35,434 nucleotides of DNA, taken from contig JAFQYO010000011.1 of NCBI GenBank assembly GCA_017406405.1, forward strand, positions 1-35,434. The letters run 5' to 3'. The stretch comes from Candidatus Saccharimonadota bacterium. Lineage in GTDB: Bacteria; Patescibacteriota; Saccharimonadia; Saccharimonadales; Saccharimonadaceae. Below the pieces are notes generated by a model that did no database searches, was not told the DNA's origin, and saw only the letters and a program-made list of their open reading frames with translations. The translations under genes were made by a program, and so were the position numbers. Of this stretch, positions 1-7,289 are shown piece after piece (the stretch's first letter is position 1; each line of letters begins with the position of its first letter).

Positions 1-1
1 A

Positions 2-274
2 TTTGTCAATGGAGACTTAAGCTACGGCATGAGTAACTCCGGCTCCACCCGCGACTACGGCCTTCTCAGCGCTCCATTATCGTATGTGAGGAGTGGCGTC
101 TACTACTGGTACTCTACGGGGCTTAGCAACAGAGGTTCGAACGGCTACTATTGGTCGCTTCGTTCCTACAATACCACGAGCTCCAACAACCTGCTCTTCT
201 ACTCATCGAACTTAAGCCCTCAGTACTACGGCAGTCGCGGCTACGGGTTTGCGGTGCGTTGCGTATCGCAGTAG
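2..274 (+). CDS. FISUMP-like hypervariable protein, C-terminal part (partial)
   Basis: The frame is open from the left edge to a TAG, so this is the 3' end of a longer gene whose start lies outside the window. The last 75 residues are rich in Tyr, Ser, Asn and Gly, contain a WYSTG..YYWSL core and end in GFAVRCVSQ. That pattern fits the FISUMP (Fib_succ_major) family, a C-type-lectin-like fold that is often a surface protein in CPR bacteria. Two homologous cassettes lie at 32877-33313. Among the three copies, replacements fall on codons of the form NNC or NNT (AAC, TAC, AGC, GAC, GGC, GTC, CTC), while the flanking framework is nearly identical. This is what a diversity-generating retroelement leaves at its variable repeat. 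Role in surface binding is inferred from the family; the retroelement itself is not visible here. Confidence 0.75.
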   Translation, partial: FVNGDLSYGMSNSGSTRDYGLLSAPLSYVRSGVYYWYSTGLSNRGSNGYYWSLRSYNTTSSNNLLFYSSNLSPQYYGSRGYGFAVRCVSQ

Positions 275-377
275 AGAGATCCGGTTCCGAGTTCCCGCTT
301 GTTCCCTCCTCCCCAGATTTTCTAGGAACAGGCTAGCATTCCTCCTATGCTTGACAAGAATAAAATAAATGAGTACC

Positions 378-423
378 TTTAATTCCGGGGGTTGCCGACA
401 ATTATTCAACCCCCGGAATTAAA
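378..423. repeat. Perfect 17-bp inverted repeat downstream of the FISUMP gene
   Basis: Arms 378-394 and 407-423 are exact reverse complements around a 12-nt loop, with a run of five G/C pairs in the middle. The position, just after the FISUMP gene, suggests a terminator working in either direction, but neither side has a clear U-tract. It could equally be a protein-binding dyad or a folded RNA. Confidence 0.6.
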
Positions 424-433
424 TAGGAAAACT

Positions 434-470
434 ATGTTTTATAATATGTTTTATAGATACTATAAAACAT
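434..470. repeat. Direct and inverted copies of ATGTTTTATA
   Basis: ATGTTTTATA occurs at 434-443 and 446-455 and its reverse complement at 461-470. This AT-rich cluster lies about 45-80 bp upstream of the NYN gene promoter and may be an operator. The spacing is also compatible with a hairpin between the second and third copies. Confidence 0.4.
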
Positions 471-511
471 CGAGATAAGCATAAGCGGAATCCGCCCCAC
501 CACAAGAGTAA

Positions 512-522
512 TATGCTATAAT
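512..522 (+). promoter_or_regulatory. Extended -10 promoter, leaderless start of NYN gene
   Basis: TATGCTATAAT (TGn plus TATAAT at 517-522). The ATG at 530 lies 8 nt after the box, at the expected transcription start, and no ribosome-binding site precedes it. Confidence 0.65.
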
Positions 523-529
523 CTGAAAT

Positions 530-1048
530 ATGAATAACCAAGCTTTTATCGACGGACAAAATCTAAAAGTTAGCACCATGAACGCGAAACCGTCGTGGAC
601 GGTTGATCTGAAACGATTCAGGGTGTTTTTATCAGAAAAATATAAAGTTAATGAAGCATACTACTTCATCGGAGCATACGATCCTAAAAACCAAGATTTG
701 TATGATGCGCTTCAAAAATATGGCTACATCGTAGTATTCCGCGAACACGCAGAAAGTTCCCTCAGCCATAAGAAAGGCAATGTAGATACCGATATTGTCT
801 TTGCGGTTATGAAAAAATTGGTTGAGCGTGAGAAATTCGACAAGGTCATATTAGTTTCCGGCGACGGCGACTATTGGCGAATGGTAGATTATCTCATCAA
901 GAAAGAAAAGTTTGAGAAGCTACTAGTTCCGAATAAGTACACCCTATCTTCACTTTACCGCTTGAGAACGCCAGACACTTATCGTTCGTACCTCGATGAC
1001 CCCGCGATGAAGAAGAAGCTTGCTTTAAAGGAACAGAAGAAAAAATAA
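530..1048 (+). CDS. NYN domain (PIN-like) ribonuclease, LabA/DUF88 type
   Basis: The 172-residue protein is a single NYN domain, a PIN-fold metal-dependent RNase. Visible acidic sites are the FIDGQN motif (D8), GNVDTDI (D86, D88) and SGDGDYW (D112, D114), which together form the expected metal-binding pocket. The C-terminus is a lysine-rich tail. Proteins of this family act in RNA turnover or processing, and the specific substrate cannot be read from sequence. The gene is a single unit with its own extended -10 promoter and appears leaderless. Its codons are more AT-rich than those of dus downstream, which hints at a separate origin. Its stop codon overlaps the U-tract of a candidate small RNA on the opposite strand. 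Confidence 0.85.
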   Translation: MNNQAFIDGQNLKVSTMNAKPSWTVDLKRFRVFLSEKYKVNEAYYFIGAYDPKNQDLYDALQKYGYIVVFREHAESSLSHKKGNVDTDIVFAVMKKLVEREKFDKVILVSGDGDYWRMVDYLIKKEKFEKLLVPNKYTLSSLYRLRTPDTYRSYLDDPAMKKKLALKEQKKK

Positions 1049-1105
1049 AAAAAGCAGGTTCGCCTTAGGTATCTCTCCGTTCGGTACATCCCTGCGTCGG
1101 AATAT
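1047..1105 (-). ncRNA. Candidate ~58-nt small RNA with its own promoter and terminator
   Basis: On the minus strand a near-consensus promoter (see 1112-1141) predicts a start near 1105. About 45 nt on, GCAGG (1095-1091) can pair with CCTGC (1058-1054), followed at once by seven T residues (1053-1047), as in an intrinsic terminator. The enclosed 32 nt contain CCGAACGG and CCTAAGG elements. No convincing reading frame is present and I do not recognise the family; it does not contain the SRP RNA core. It runs tail-to-tail into the NYN gene and could affect that mRNA's 3' end. Confidence 0.45.
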
Positions 1106-1111
1106 GCTTAC

Positions 1112-1141
1112 ATTATAGCACGAAATTATATAAAATGTCAA
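1112..1141 (-). promoter_or_regulatory. Strong sigma70-type promoter on the minus strand
   Basis: Read on the minus strand: TTGACA (1141-1136), an 18-nt spacer ending in TGC, then TATAAT (1117-1112). No minus-strand gene follows it, only the NYN gene in the opposite orientation, which is why a small RNA is proposed. Confidence 0.55.
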
Positions 1142-1150
1142 TAGCTTTTT

Positions 1151-1160
1151 ATGTTATAAT
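1151..1160 (+). promoter_or_regulatory. Extended -10 promoter, leaderless start of dus
   Basis: ATGTTATAAT with TATAAT at 1155-1160. The dus ATG at 1167 is 7 nt later, on the expected first transcribed base. Confidence 0.65.
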
Positions 1161-1166
1161 ATACAG

Positions 1167-2153
1167 ATGAACATCTGGTCAGAACTAAAAACCCCAATCA
1201 TCGCTCTCGCGCCTATGGAAGGCGTAACAGACATTGTTTTTCGCGCCGTCGTCGCGAAAGCTTCTCGTCCTGACCTGTTTTTTACAGAGTTTACAAACGT
1301 TTCTTCCTTCGCCTCGGAGAAAGGTCGTCACGACGCGCTGAGTCGCCTAGAAATTTCCGCGTCCGATTCTCCGATTATCGCCCAGATTTGGGGGAAAAAT
1401 CCCGACCATTTTTCGGAGATTTGCTCCGCGCTTAAAATTTCCGGCTTTTCCGGAATTGACCTAAATTTCGGCTGCCCCGACCGCCATGTAAACAAAGCCG
1501 GCGGTGGCGCCGCCATGATTCGGACGCCCGACCTCGCCGTCGAATGTTTCCGCCGCGCAAAAGAAGCCGCCGACGGCCTCCCCGTCTCGATAAAAACCCG
1601 TCTCGGCTTTACCTATCCCGACGAATACAAAACCTGGCTCCCGACGCTTTTAAACGAGCATCCCGCCGCCCTGACCGTCCACCTCAGAACGAGAAAAGAA
1701 ATGTCAAAAGTCCCGGCTCATTTCGAGCTTATTCCCGAGCTTCTAAGACTTCGCGCCGAGCTTTCCCCCGAAACAAAGCTCCTGATAAACGGCGACATAA
1801 AATCCCGCTCCTCCGCTCTCGAACTCTCCGAGAAATATCCCGACCTCGACGGCTTTATGATTGGTCGCGGCGTTTTCGAAAATCCGTTCTGTTTCAAGAA
1901 AACTCCCGACGGCTCCCCTTATGAACCCTCCCGAGAAGAACTTTTTGAACTTTTCCGCTACCACCTAGACGTCTTTGACAAATATCATAATAACCCCGAC
2001 GGAACTTCCGTCTCTCCGAAACACTTCGAGCCCCTAAAACGCTTTTTCAAGATTTATGTAAAAGACTTTGAAGGAAGCAAAGACCTCCGCGGAAAGCTCA
2101 TGCTCTCAAAAACCACCTCCGAAGTCCGCAAAATCCTTGACGATTATTCGTGA
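1167..2153 (+). CDS. dus: tRNA-dihydrouridine synthase
   Basis: The FMN-dependent enzyme reduces uridine to dihydrouridine in the D-loop of tRNA. The 328-residue sequence has the N-terminal APMEGVTD flavin-binding motif (residues 15-22), LNFGCPDRHV with the catalytic Cys at 103, KTRLG near 144-148 and NGDI and IGRGVFENPF in the C-terminal half of the TIM barrel, followed by a helical domain. The length suits DusB-like members, but subtype is not certain. The ATG was chosen because it coincides with the predicted transcription start. The gene ends in TGA and overlaps the 3' end of rlmH by 10 nt in convergent orientation, so both transcripts share complementary ends. Confidence 0.93.
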   Translation: MNIWSELKTPIIALAPMEGVTDIVFRAVVAKASRPDLFFTEFTNVSSFASEKGRHDALSRLEISASDSPIIAQIWGKNPDHFSEICSALKISGFSGIDLNFGCPDRHVNKAGGGAAMIRTPDLAVECFRRAKEAADGLPVSIKTRLGFTYPDEYKTWLPTLLNEHPAALTVHLRTRKEMSKVPAHFELIPELLRLRAELSPETKLLINGDIKSRSSALELSEKYPDLDGFMIGRGVFENPFCFKKTPDGSPYEPSREELFELFRYHLDVFDKYHNNPDGTSVSPKHFEPLKRFFKIYVKDFEGSKDLRGKLMLSKTTSEVRKILDDYS

Positions 2154-2575
2154 TGATATCCTCCGCCTCGCGAAATTTCCTGCGCCCGATAAATCTGCTC
2201 CGCAACAATCAATCTCGAGAGCATATGCGGAAAAACTAACCTAGAAAAGCTCCATACAAAATCCGCCCTCTCCCGGATTTCCTCAGAAACCCCAAATGCC
2301 GCCCCAATAATAATCACGACTTCCTTACTCGAGTTAAACTGTTTTTCAAACAAATCTTTCACCTCCGGCGACGACAAATTTTCTCCCCTCTCGTCGCAAA
2401 GAATCACGAACTCGTTCCCCGTAAACGGCCATTCCGAAAGAAATTTATCGAGTTTCTCCCCTTCAAAAAACTTAAACTCAAAGTCAAAAGGCGCTCGCGT
2501 TCGTTTTTGATAATCATGAATCAGCCACCCGTATTCTCCCCCGTGTTTCTTTCCCCCAGCGATAATCTTTATCAT
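2144..2575 (-). CDS. rlmH: 23S rRNA (pseudouridine1915-N3)-methyltransferase
   Basis: RlmH is a SPOUT-class methyltransferase that methylates pseudouridine 1915 in helix 69 of 23S rRNA on the assembled ribosome, using SAM. The protein (143 residues from MIKIIAGG) shows the family signatures CDERGENLSS, VIIIGAAFGV and the C-terminal PHMLSRLIVAEQIYRA..YHHE, which form the knotted SAM site. An in-frame ATG lies 24 codons further upstream, but the start at 2575 has an AAAGGA site and a -10 box at 2604-2609 that would lie inside the longer version. Convergent with dus and overlapping it by 10 nt. Confidence 0.93.
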   Translation of the reverse strand: MIKIIAGGKKHGGEYGWLIHDYQKRTRAPFDFEFKFFEGEKLDKFLSEWPFTGNEFVILCDERGENLSSPEVKDLFEKQFNSSKEVVIIIGAAFGVSEEIRERADFVWSFSRLVFPHMLSRLIVAEQIYRAQEISRGGGYHHE

Positions 2576-2603
2576 CTTTACAAATTTCCTTTCGTTTGTT
2601 ATA

Positions 2604-2609
2604 ATTATA
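2604..2609 (-). promoter_or_regulatory. -10 box of rlmH
   Basis: TATAAT on the minus strand, preceded by TGG (extended -10). About 28 nt separate it from the rlmH ATG, leaving room for the AAAGGA ribosome-binding site. Confidence 0.55.
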
Positions 2610-2749
2610 CCAGTTACCAAAGACAGCGACGGGATTTTCTTAAACATTTTGTCCTTAATTGCTAAAACGCGCGTCGCCGAGGAAATATCTCTTTTTCTAG
2701 GGTTGGTAACGAAATTTAACAGTTTGCGAGTCTATTAAAAGGAAACTAA

Positions 2750-3271
2750 ATGGCTATCTCAAAAGATAAAAAAACCACTTTAGTTGCTGATTTAACTGAA
2801 CTCTTAAACGATGCAAAGTCAACAGTTTTTGCTCGTTACCAAGGTTTGACCGTTGCCGAGCTCCAAGAGCTCCGCAAAGCCGCTCGCGAAGCTGGCGTAA
2901 AAATCAAAGTCGTTAAAAACCGCCTTGTCCGGGTCGCGATGAACGAAATCGCCGTCTATAAAGACACCGACACGACCGGTTTGACTGGCCAACTTCTTTA
3001 CGCTATCTCGAGCGAAGACGAAATTATGCCCGCGAAAGTTCTCGCTAACTTCGCTAAAACCCACGAAGCTCTCGAGCTTGCCGGCGGGTTCAGCGACCTC
3101 GGCGCGACTCTTTCCGAAGACGAAGTGAAAGCCCTCGCCGCTATGCCGTCGAAGAACGAAATGATTGCTCAGGTCGTCTCGACCTTGCTCTCGCCGATCA
3201 ACGACGTCGTTTCCGCGACCTCCGGCTCTCTTTCCGGTATTATTTCCGGCTTGGAAAACCACGCAAAATAA
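2750..3271 (+). CDS. rplJ: 50S ribosomal protein L10
   Basis: L10 (uL10, 173 residues) anchors the L7/L12 stalk to 23S rRNA and helps recruit translation factors. Family features are the N-terminal ADLTELLNDAKSTVFARYQGL segment and KVVKNRLVRVA near residues 53-63; the C-terminal helices bind L12 dimers. An AAAAGGA site precedes the ATG. It is followed by rplL in the usual rplJ-rplL order. The 100 nt upstream are free of genes and probably hold the autoregulatory L10 leader; TAAAAC at 2663-2668 preceded by TGC is the best -10 candidate, though I could not fold a convincing leader structure. Confidence 0.95.
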   Translation: MAISKDKKTTLVADLTELLNDAKSTVFARYQGLTVAELQELRKAAREAGVKIKVVKNRLVRVAMNEIAVYKDTDTTGLTGQLLYAISSEDEIMPAKVLANFAKTHEALELAGGFSDLGATLSEDEVKALAAMPSKNEMIAQVVSTLLSPINDVVSATSGSLSGIISGLENHAK

Positions 3272-3318
3272 ATTAGCAACATTTTCTATCAAATTTTAAG
3301 ATATAAAAGGAAAAATCC

Positions 3319-3696
3319 ATGGCTGATATTAAAAAATTGGCTGAAGAACTTGTCAAATTGACCGTTCTCGAAGTCAACGAACTCAAAAACACCCTTAAAG
3401 ATGAATACGGCATCGAACCAGCCGCTGCTGTCGCTGCCGTTGCCGCTGCCCCTGCTGAAGGTGGCGCCGCTGCCGACGAAGGCAAAACCGAATTTGACGT
3501 TGTTTTGAAAGAAGCTGGCGCTCAAAAAATCGCCGTCATCAAAGCCGTCAAAGAAGCTACTGGACTTGGTCTTGGCGAAGCTAAAGCCATCGTTGATGGT
3601 GCTCCTGCTACCGTCAAAGAAAAAGTCAAAAAAGACGAAGCCGAAGCTCTCAAAAAATCTCTCGAAGAAGCTGGCGCAACCGTCGAACTCGCCTAA
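3319..3696 (+). CDS. rplL: 50S ribosomal protein L7/L12
   Basis: The stalk protein (bL12, 125 residues) is present as dimers bound to L10 and stimulates the GTPase activity of elongation factors. It has the N-terminal dimerisation segment (residues 1-35), an Ala/Pro/Gly-rich hinge near 36-55 and a C-terminal domain with [31 protein letters not shown] and a final [10 protein letters not shown]. An AAAGGA site lies 7 nt before the ATG. The gap to rplJ is 47 nt and there is no separate promoter, so the two are co-transcribed. Transcription ends at the hairpin at 3744. Confidence 0.96.
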   Translation: MADIKKLAEELVKLTVLEVNELKNTLKDEYGIEPAAAVAAVAAAPAEGGAAADEGKTEFDVVLKEAGAQKIAVIKAVKEATGLGLGEAKAIVDGAPATVKEKVKKDEAEALKKSLEEAGATVELA

Positions 3697-3743
3697 GTTC
3701 AGAAAAAACTTTAAATATAAAATCTCGCAAACCGTTCAAAATC

Positions 3744-3772
3744 GCCCTCGAAAGAGGGCCTTTTTGTTTTTG
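3744..3772 (+). terminator. Intrinsic terminator of rplJ-rplL
   Basis: GCCCTC and GAGGGC pair around a GAAA tetraloop, followed by C and a T-rich tract. Confidence 0.85.
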
Positions 3773-3848
3773 TCATTTTTACAACAATTTTGCATCATAA
3801 TCTGTTATTTTGGTGGAAAACTTTCTCATAAATCTGAAGGAAAAATTC

Positions 3849-3880
3849 TTGACTTTAACCAGCGTGAAGTGTAATATAAT
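3849..3880 (+). promoter_or_regulatory. Promoter of the dnaX operon
   Basis: TTGACT at 3849-3854 is followed by overlapping -10 candidates, TAATAT at 3872-3877 (17-nt spacer) and TATAAT at 3875-3880 (20-nt spacer). The first gene starts about 35-40 nt later. Confidence 0.55.
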
Positions 3881-3916
3881 ATTAGTACTATACAAAAATA
3901 GACAGGATGCGAGGTG

Positions 3917-4435
3917 ATGTCTGAACTACCGGAAAAACAAATAAAACGACTGCGCAGTCTGCTTCAAGAAGCAGAAACAAATCTATCCGCCGCTAAAGAA
4001 CTCTTGAACTCTGTTCTTGGTGATGGAGATGTGATTTCCGCGCCTCGCGACACCGTTGTCTCCGACCCTGACGGAAAAATCATCGAAGGCGTCTTCGACG
4101 GCCAGATTATGATTGGCCCCGACGGAAAGAACTACCCCGTTCCCGCGAACTACGCCTCGAAGTCGAAACTCGTCGAAGGCGATTTGATGAAACTCACGAT
4201 TACCCCCGAAGGGAAATTCCTCTACAAACAAATCGGCCCCGTCGAAAGAAAGACCGTGATTGGGACTTTGACTCACCACGACGACAAATATTTCGTCGAA
4301 GTCGCCGGCCGAGAATACGAAATCCTCTATGCTTCCGTCACATATTTCCACCTAAAAGAAGGTTCTCAAGTTTCGATTATTGTCCCCGCGAACAACGACC
4401 AAGCCACTTGGGCCGCCGTCGAAGCCGCGCTATAG
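3917..4435 (+). CDS. Conserved hypothetical protein upstream of dnaX
   Basis: I do not recognise a named family. The 172 residues divide into an N-terminal amphipathic helical stretch (about 1-35, likely coiled coil), a short linker and a beta-rich domain from about residue 45 with GVFDGQIMIGPDGKNYPVPA, ASKSKLVEGDLMKLTI and repeated short strands suggestive of a small beta-barrel. No signal peptide or membrane segment is present, so it should be cytoplasmic. Similar architecture is, in my recollection, common as a hypothetical in CPR genomes. A GTG at 3914 could also serve as start; the ATG at 3917 fits the AGGA site better. Only 3 nt separate it from dnaX, so a link to replication or nucleic-acid binding is suggested by context only. 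Confidence 0.75.
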   Translation: MSELPEKQIKRLRSLLQEAETNLSAAKELLNSVLGDGDVISAPRDTVVSDPDGKIIEGVFDGQIMIGPDGKNYPVPANYASKSKLVEGDLMKLTITPEGKFLYKQIGPVERKTVIGTLTHHDDKYFVEVAGREYEILYASVTYFHLKEGSQVSIIVPANNDQATWAAVEAAL

Positions 4436-4438
4436 TCC

Positions 4439-5899
4439 ATGAAAGCTCTCTATCGAAAATACCGTCCGCTCAAATTAGGAGACGTCGTCGGCCAAGACCA
4501 AATCACCCTCGCCCTCGAAAACTCCCTAAAATCCGGAAAAATTTCTCATTCATATATTTTCACCGGTCCGCGCGGAACCGGAAAAACCTCTATTGCCCGA
4601 ATTTTTGCCCACGAAATAAATAATTTCCCCTATACGCTCGAAGATTCTTATCTCGACATCATCGAAATCGACGCCGCCTCGAATACGGGCGTCGATAACA
4701 TTCGCGACCTCCGCGAAAAAGCCCTCATCGCGCCGACAAAGGGAAAGTATAAAGTCTATATCATCGACGAAGTCCACATGCTCTCAAAGTCTGCGTTTAA
4801 CGCCCTCCTAAAAACTCTTGAAGAGCCTCCCGAACACGTCGTTTTTATCCTCGCAACGACCGATTTAGAAAAAGTCCCCGTGACAATTACTTCCCGCTCC
4901 CAGGTTCATCTTTTCCGCCTTGCCGACCCAGCTCTCATGTTCTCTCATCTGAAAAATATCTGCGACCAAGAAAAAATCAACATCTCCGATCCCGCCTTAA
5001 AAGTCATCGTTCGTCGTGGTGGCGGCTCGTTCCGCGACTCGCTCTCTCTCCTCGACCAAATCTCCTCCCTCGCCGAACAGGGAAGCGAAATCTCCGAAAA
5101 GCTCGTTTCCGACTGTCTCGGCCTCCCGCTCGACGGAACAATCGAAGAAATTTTAAGCGCGTATAAAAACTCCGATACTTCGACTGTTTCTTCTCTGTTA
5201 AAAGACCTTTTTTCTCAAGGCTTAAAACCCGAACTTATCGCCGAGTCGATTCTCGAAAAACTCGTCTCCTTTTCTAACCCCGCCGACCTGATTATTTTCT
5301 CACCTCTGCTCGAAAAACTCCCGTCCGTCTCCGCCCCCTTCCCCGACGCAAAACTCCTCCTCGCCCTCGTCGCAACCACCCCTCTATCATCAACTCCGCG
5401 GATTTCTGGAGGAGACCACGAAGGAGCTATGAAAGAAGCGATAGTAGGACGAGAAGCTTTCTCTTCGGAACTTGTTACAAACCACGATAATTTTGACAAC
5501 ATTTCTCCGTCGAGTTCGAGTAGCCGTAGACCGGAGGTCTTAGGTGATCGAGAACGAGACAGGGTGAAAAGTTGTGAAAATTATAGTGCGTGCAGGAACT
5601 GTTCCGAAGAGAAAGCTAATCGTCCTGGCATATCAACCATTTCTCCCGCAATAAAAAACCAGCTCTCTTCCTGCAAAATCATCGAAAAAAACGGCTTGAT
5701 TCATGTCTATCCAATGAGAAAAATAACAAAAACAATTTTAGAAAAGCCCCTAAACCACGAAATCCTAAAAGGCTATTTCGAAAAAGAGTTTATCATCCAC
5801 AGCCCCGACGAGCTAGAAAAAGACCCAAAACTATCAAAAATTTCTGATATAATGGGAAACATACAGGAGGTAAACGAAAATGGAGGAATCCCGTTCTAA
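4439..5899 (+). CDS. dnaX: DNA polymerase III subunit gamma/tau
   Basis: DnaX is the AAA+ motor subunit of the clamp loader that opens and loads the beta clamp. Seen in order are Walker A (GPRGTGKT, 43-50), IIEIDAASNTGVDNIR, the DEVH box (110-113), the LKTLEEPP stretch, the arginine-finger motif SRSQ (152-155) and sensor 2 (GGGSFRDSLSLLDQ, from 194). The four-Cys zinc module normally inserted between Walker A and EIDAAS is absent: only about 15 residues link them. Residues about 334-398 are encoded by a 195-bp imperfect palindrome (5440-5634) of different composition. The C-terminal 85 residues are a short domain rather than a long tau tail. At 486 residues it is shorter than E. coli tau. It overlaps dnaB by 20 nt, indicating co-translation. 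Confidence 0.93.
   Translation: MKALYRKYRPLKLGDVVGQDQITLALENSLKSGKISHSYIFTGPRGTGKTSIARIFAHEINNFPYTLEDSYLDIIEIDAASNTGVDNIRDLREKALIAPTKGKYKVYIIDEVHMLSKSAFNALLKTLEEPPEHVVFILATTDLEKVPVTITSRSQVHLFRLADPALMFSHLKNICDQEKINISDPALKVIVRRGGGSFRDSLSLLDQISSLAEQGSEISEKLVSDCLGLPLDGTIEEILSAYKNSDTSTVSSLLKDLFSQGLKPELIAESILEKLVSFSNPADLIIFSPLLEKLPSVSAPFPDAKLLLALVATTPLSSTPRISGGDHEGAMKEAIVGREAFSSELVTNHDNFDNISPSSSSSRRPEVLGDRERDRVKSCENYSACRNCSEEKANRPGISTISPAIKNQLSSCKIIEKNGLIHVYPMRKITKTILEKPLNHEILKGYFEKEFIIHSPDELEKDPKLSKISDIMGNIQEVNENGGIPF
5440..5634. repeat. 195-bp imperfect palindrome inserted in frame in dnaX
   Basis: The sequence folds back on itself around position 5534. Matching arm segments are 5446-5471 with 5601-5626 (24 of 26 positions) and 5486-5508 with 5563-5585 (19 of 23), with AGACC (5528-5532) and GGTCT (5536-5540) at the centre. 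Length is a multiple of three and the frame stays open through both arms. Base and codon choice differ from the pyrimidine-rich flanks. This resembles the Rickettsia palindromic elements, selfish repeats tolerated inside genes. That kinship is an analogy and no second copy was found in the window. Confidence 0.75.
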
Positions 5900-7247
5900 G
5901 TCCGTCTCTGGCCGTATCCCGCCCCAGGACATCACCGCCGAAAAATCTTTGCTCGGCGCGTTATTGATTTCTGATGCCGTTTTCCCAGACATCCTGGAAA
6001 ACGTGAAATATCGCGATTTTTATGACGAACGACACAAAAAAATCTTCCATGCCATGACGACGCTTTATCAAAAACACAGTCCGATTGACCTTTTGACCCT
6101 GACCGCTGAACTCCGCGCCGAAAAACAACTTCGCGCTGTCGGCGGCGCTTCATATCTGACCGAGCTTAGCCAATTCGTCCCCGTCGCCTCCCACGCAAAA
6201 GCTTACGCCGACATCGTAAAATCCTGTGCAATCCGCCGTCGTCTTATTTCCGCCGGAACCAGCATCGCCGAAAACGCCTATCGCGAAGACGCCGAAATCG
6301 AAGAACTCCTCGGGAACGCCGAAAAAGAACTCTACGAAGTCTCAAACACGACCATCAAGTCCGAATACGTCGCTCTCGAATCGCTCCTCGCCGACGCCTT
6401 CGACCGCATGGAAGAACTTCATAGAAACAAAGGCGCGCTCCGCGGTCTTAAAACCGGCTTCCACGACCTCGACAAAAAAACCGCTGGCTTCCAAAAAGGC
6501 GATTTAATCATCATCGGCGCTCGCCCGGCAATGGGGAAAACGACTTTTGCCGAAAACCTCGCTTATAATGCCGCGTCGATAAACAACCGTGGCGTCCTTT
6601 TCTTTTCAATGGAGATGGCAAACCAAGAAATCGTCGACCGTATGATTTCCGACATCGCCGGCGTCGACAACTGGCGAATCCGAACCGGGAACCTCCAAGA
6701 CGACGATTTTTCTCGCATCTCTGACGCTCTCGGAGAGATGGATTCGATTCCTCTCTATCTCGACGACGCTTCCTCCATGACAATCCTCGAACTCCGAAAC
6801 AAAGCCCGTCGCGCCGCCCACGACCATGATATCGGCATGATTATCGTCGATTATCTTCAGCTTCTCCAAGGTTCCGACCGCTATGCCGGGAACCGCGTCC
6901 AAGAAGTGACAGAAATCTCTCGCGGTTTGAAACAGCTCGCTCGCGAACTAGAAATCCCCGTTGTCGCCCTCGCTCAGCTCTCTCGTGGCGTGACTGGTCG
7001 CGACGACCCCCGCCCCGTTCTCTCCGACCTCCGCGAATCCGGCTCCATCGAACAAGACGCCGACCTCGTTATGTTCCTCCATCGTATCGACTATTATAAC
7101 CAAAACAAGCCTGATTTCGAGCCCACGAACATCACCGAGCTCATCATCGCGAAACACCGCCACGGCCCCGTCGGAAAAATCGAACTCTACTTCCACCCCG
7201 AACTCCTCCGTTTTATGTCGCTCGACAAATCTCGCCCCGAAGAATAA
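5880..7247 (+). CDS. dnaB: Replicative DNA helicase
   Basis: The hexameric 5'-3' helicase unwinds the fork and binds primase. The 455-residue protein has the N-terminal helical domain (about 15-120, IPPQDITAEKSLLGALL), a linker, and the RecA-like domain with Walker A GARPAMGKT (213-221), FSMEM, Walker B IIVDYLQLL (about 322-330), the LSRGVTGRDD motif, DLRESGSIEQDAD and the C-terminal AKHRHGPVG. No intein is present. The start has a near-perfect AGGAGGT site inside the end of dnaX, with which it overlaps by 20 nt. With dnaX it makes a replication operon. Confidence 0.96.
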   Translation: MEESRSKSVSGRIPPQDITAEKSLLGALLISDAVFPDILENVKYRDFYDERHKKIFHAMTTLYQKHSPIDLLTLTAELRAEKQLRAVGGASYLTELSQFVPVASHAKAYADIVKSCAIRRRLISAGTSIAENAYREDAEIEELLGNAEKELYEVSNTTIKSEYVALESLLADAFDRMEELHRNKGALRGLKTGFHDLDKKTAGFQKGDLIIIGARPAMGKTTFAENLAYNAASINNRGVLFFSMEMANQEIVDRMISDIAGVDNWRIRTGNLQDDDFSRISDALGEMDSIPLYLDDASSMTILELRNKARRAAHDHDIGMIIVDYLQLLQGSDRYAGNRVQEVTEISRGLKQLARELEIPVVALAQLSRGVTGRDDPRPVLSDLRESGSIEQDADLVMFLHRIDYYNQNKPDFEPTNITELIIAKHRHGPVGKIELYFHPELLRFMSLDKSRPEE

Positions 7248-7274
7248 AAAACCACTTTATAATGCGCCTAAATA

Positions 7275-7283
7275 TGCTATAAT
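7275..7283 (+). promoter_or_regulatory. Extended -10 promoter, leaderless GTG start
   Basis: TGCTATAAT with TATAAT at 7278-7283; the GTG start at 7290 is 7 nt downstream. An ATG at 7288 is out of frame and closes early. Confidence 0.6.
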
Positions 7284-7289
7284 ACTTAT

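Noticed and set aside
125-150. tRNA T-arm-like GGTTCGAA in the left FISUMP copy
   Set aside because: No acceptor, D or anticodon arms around it; it is part of a conserved coding segment.
1047-1105. SRP RNA (4.5S)
   Set aside because: The GGAAGGAAGCAG-type core is absent and the transcript is too short.
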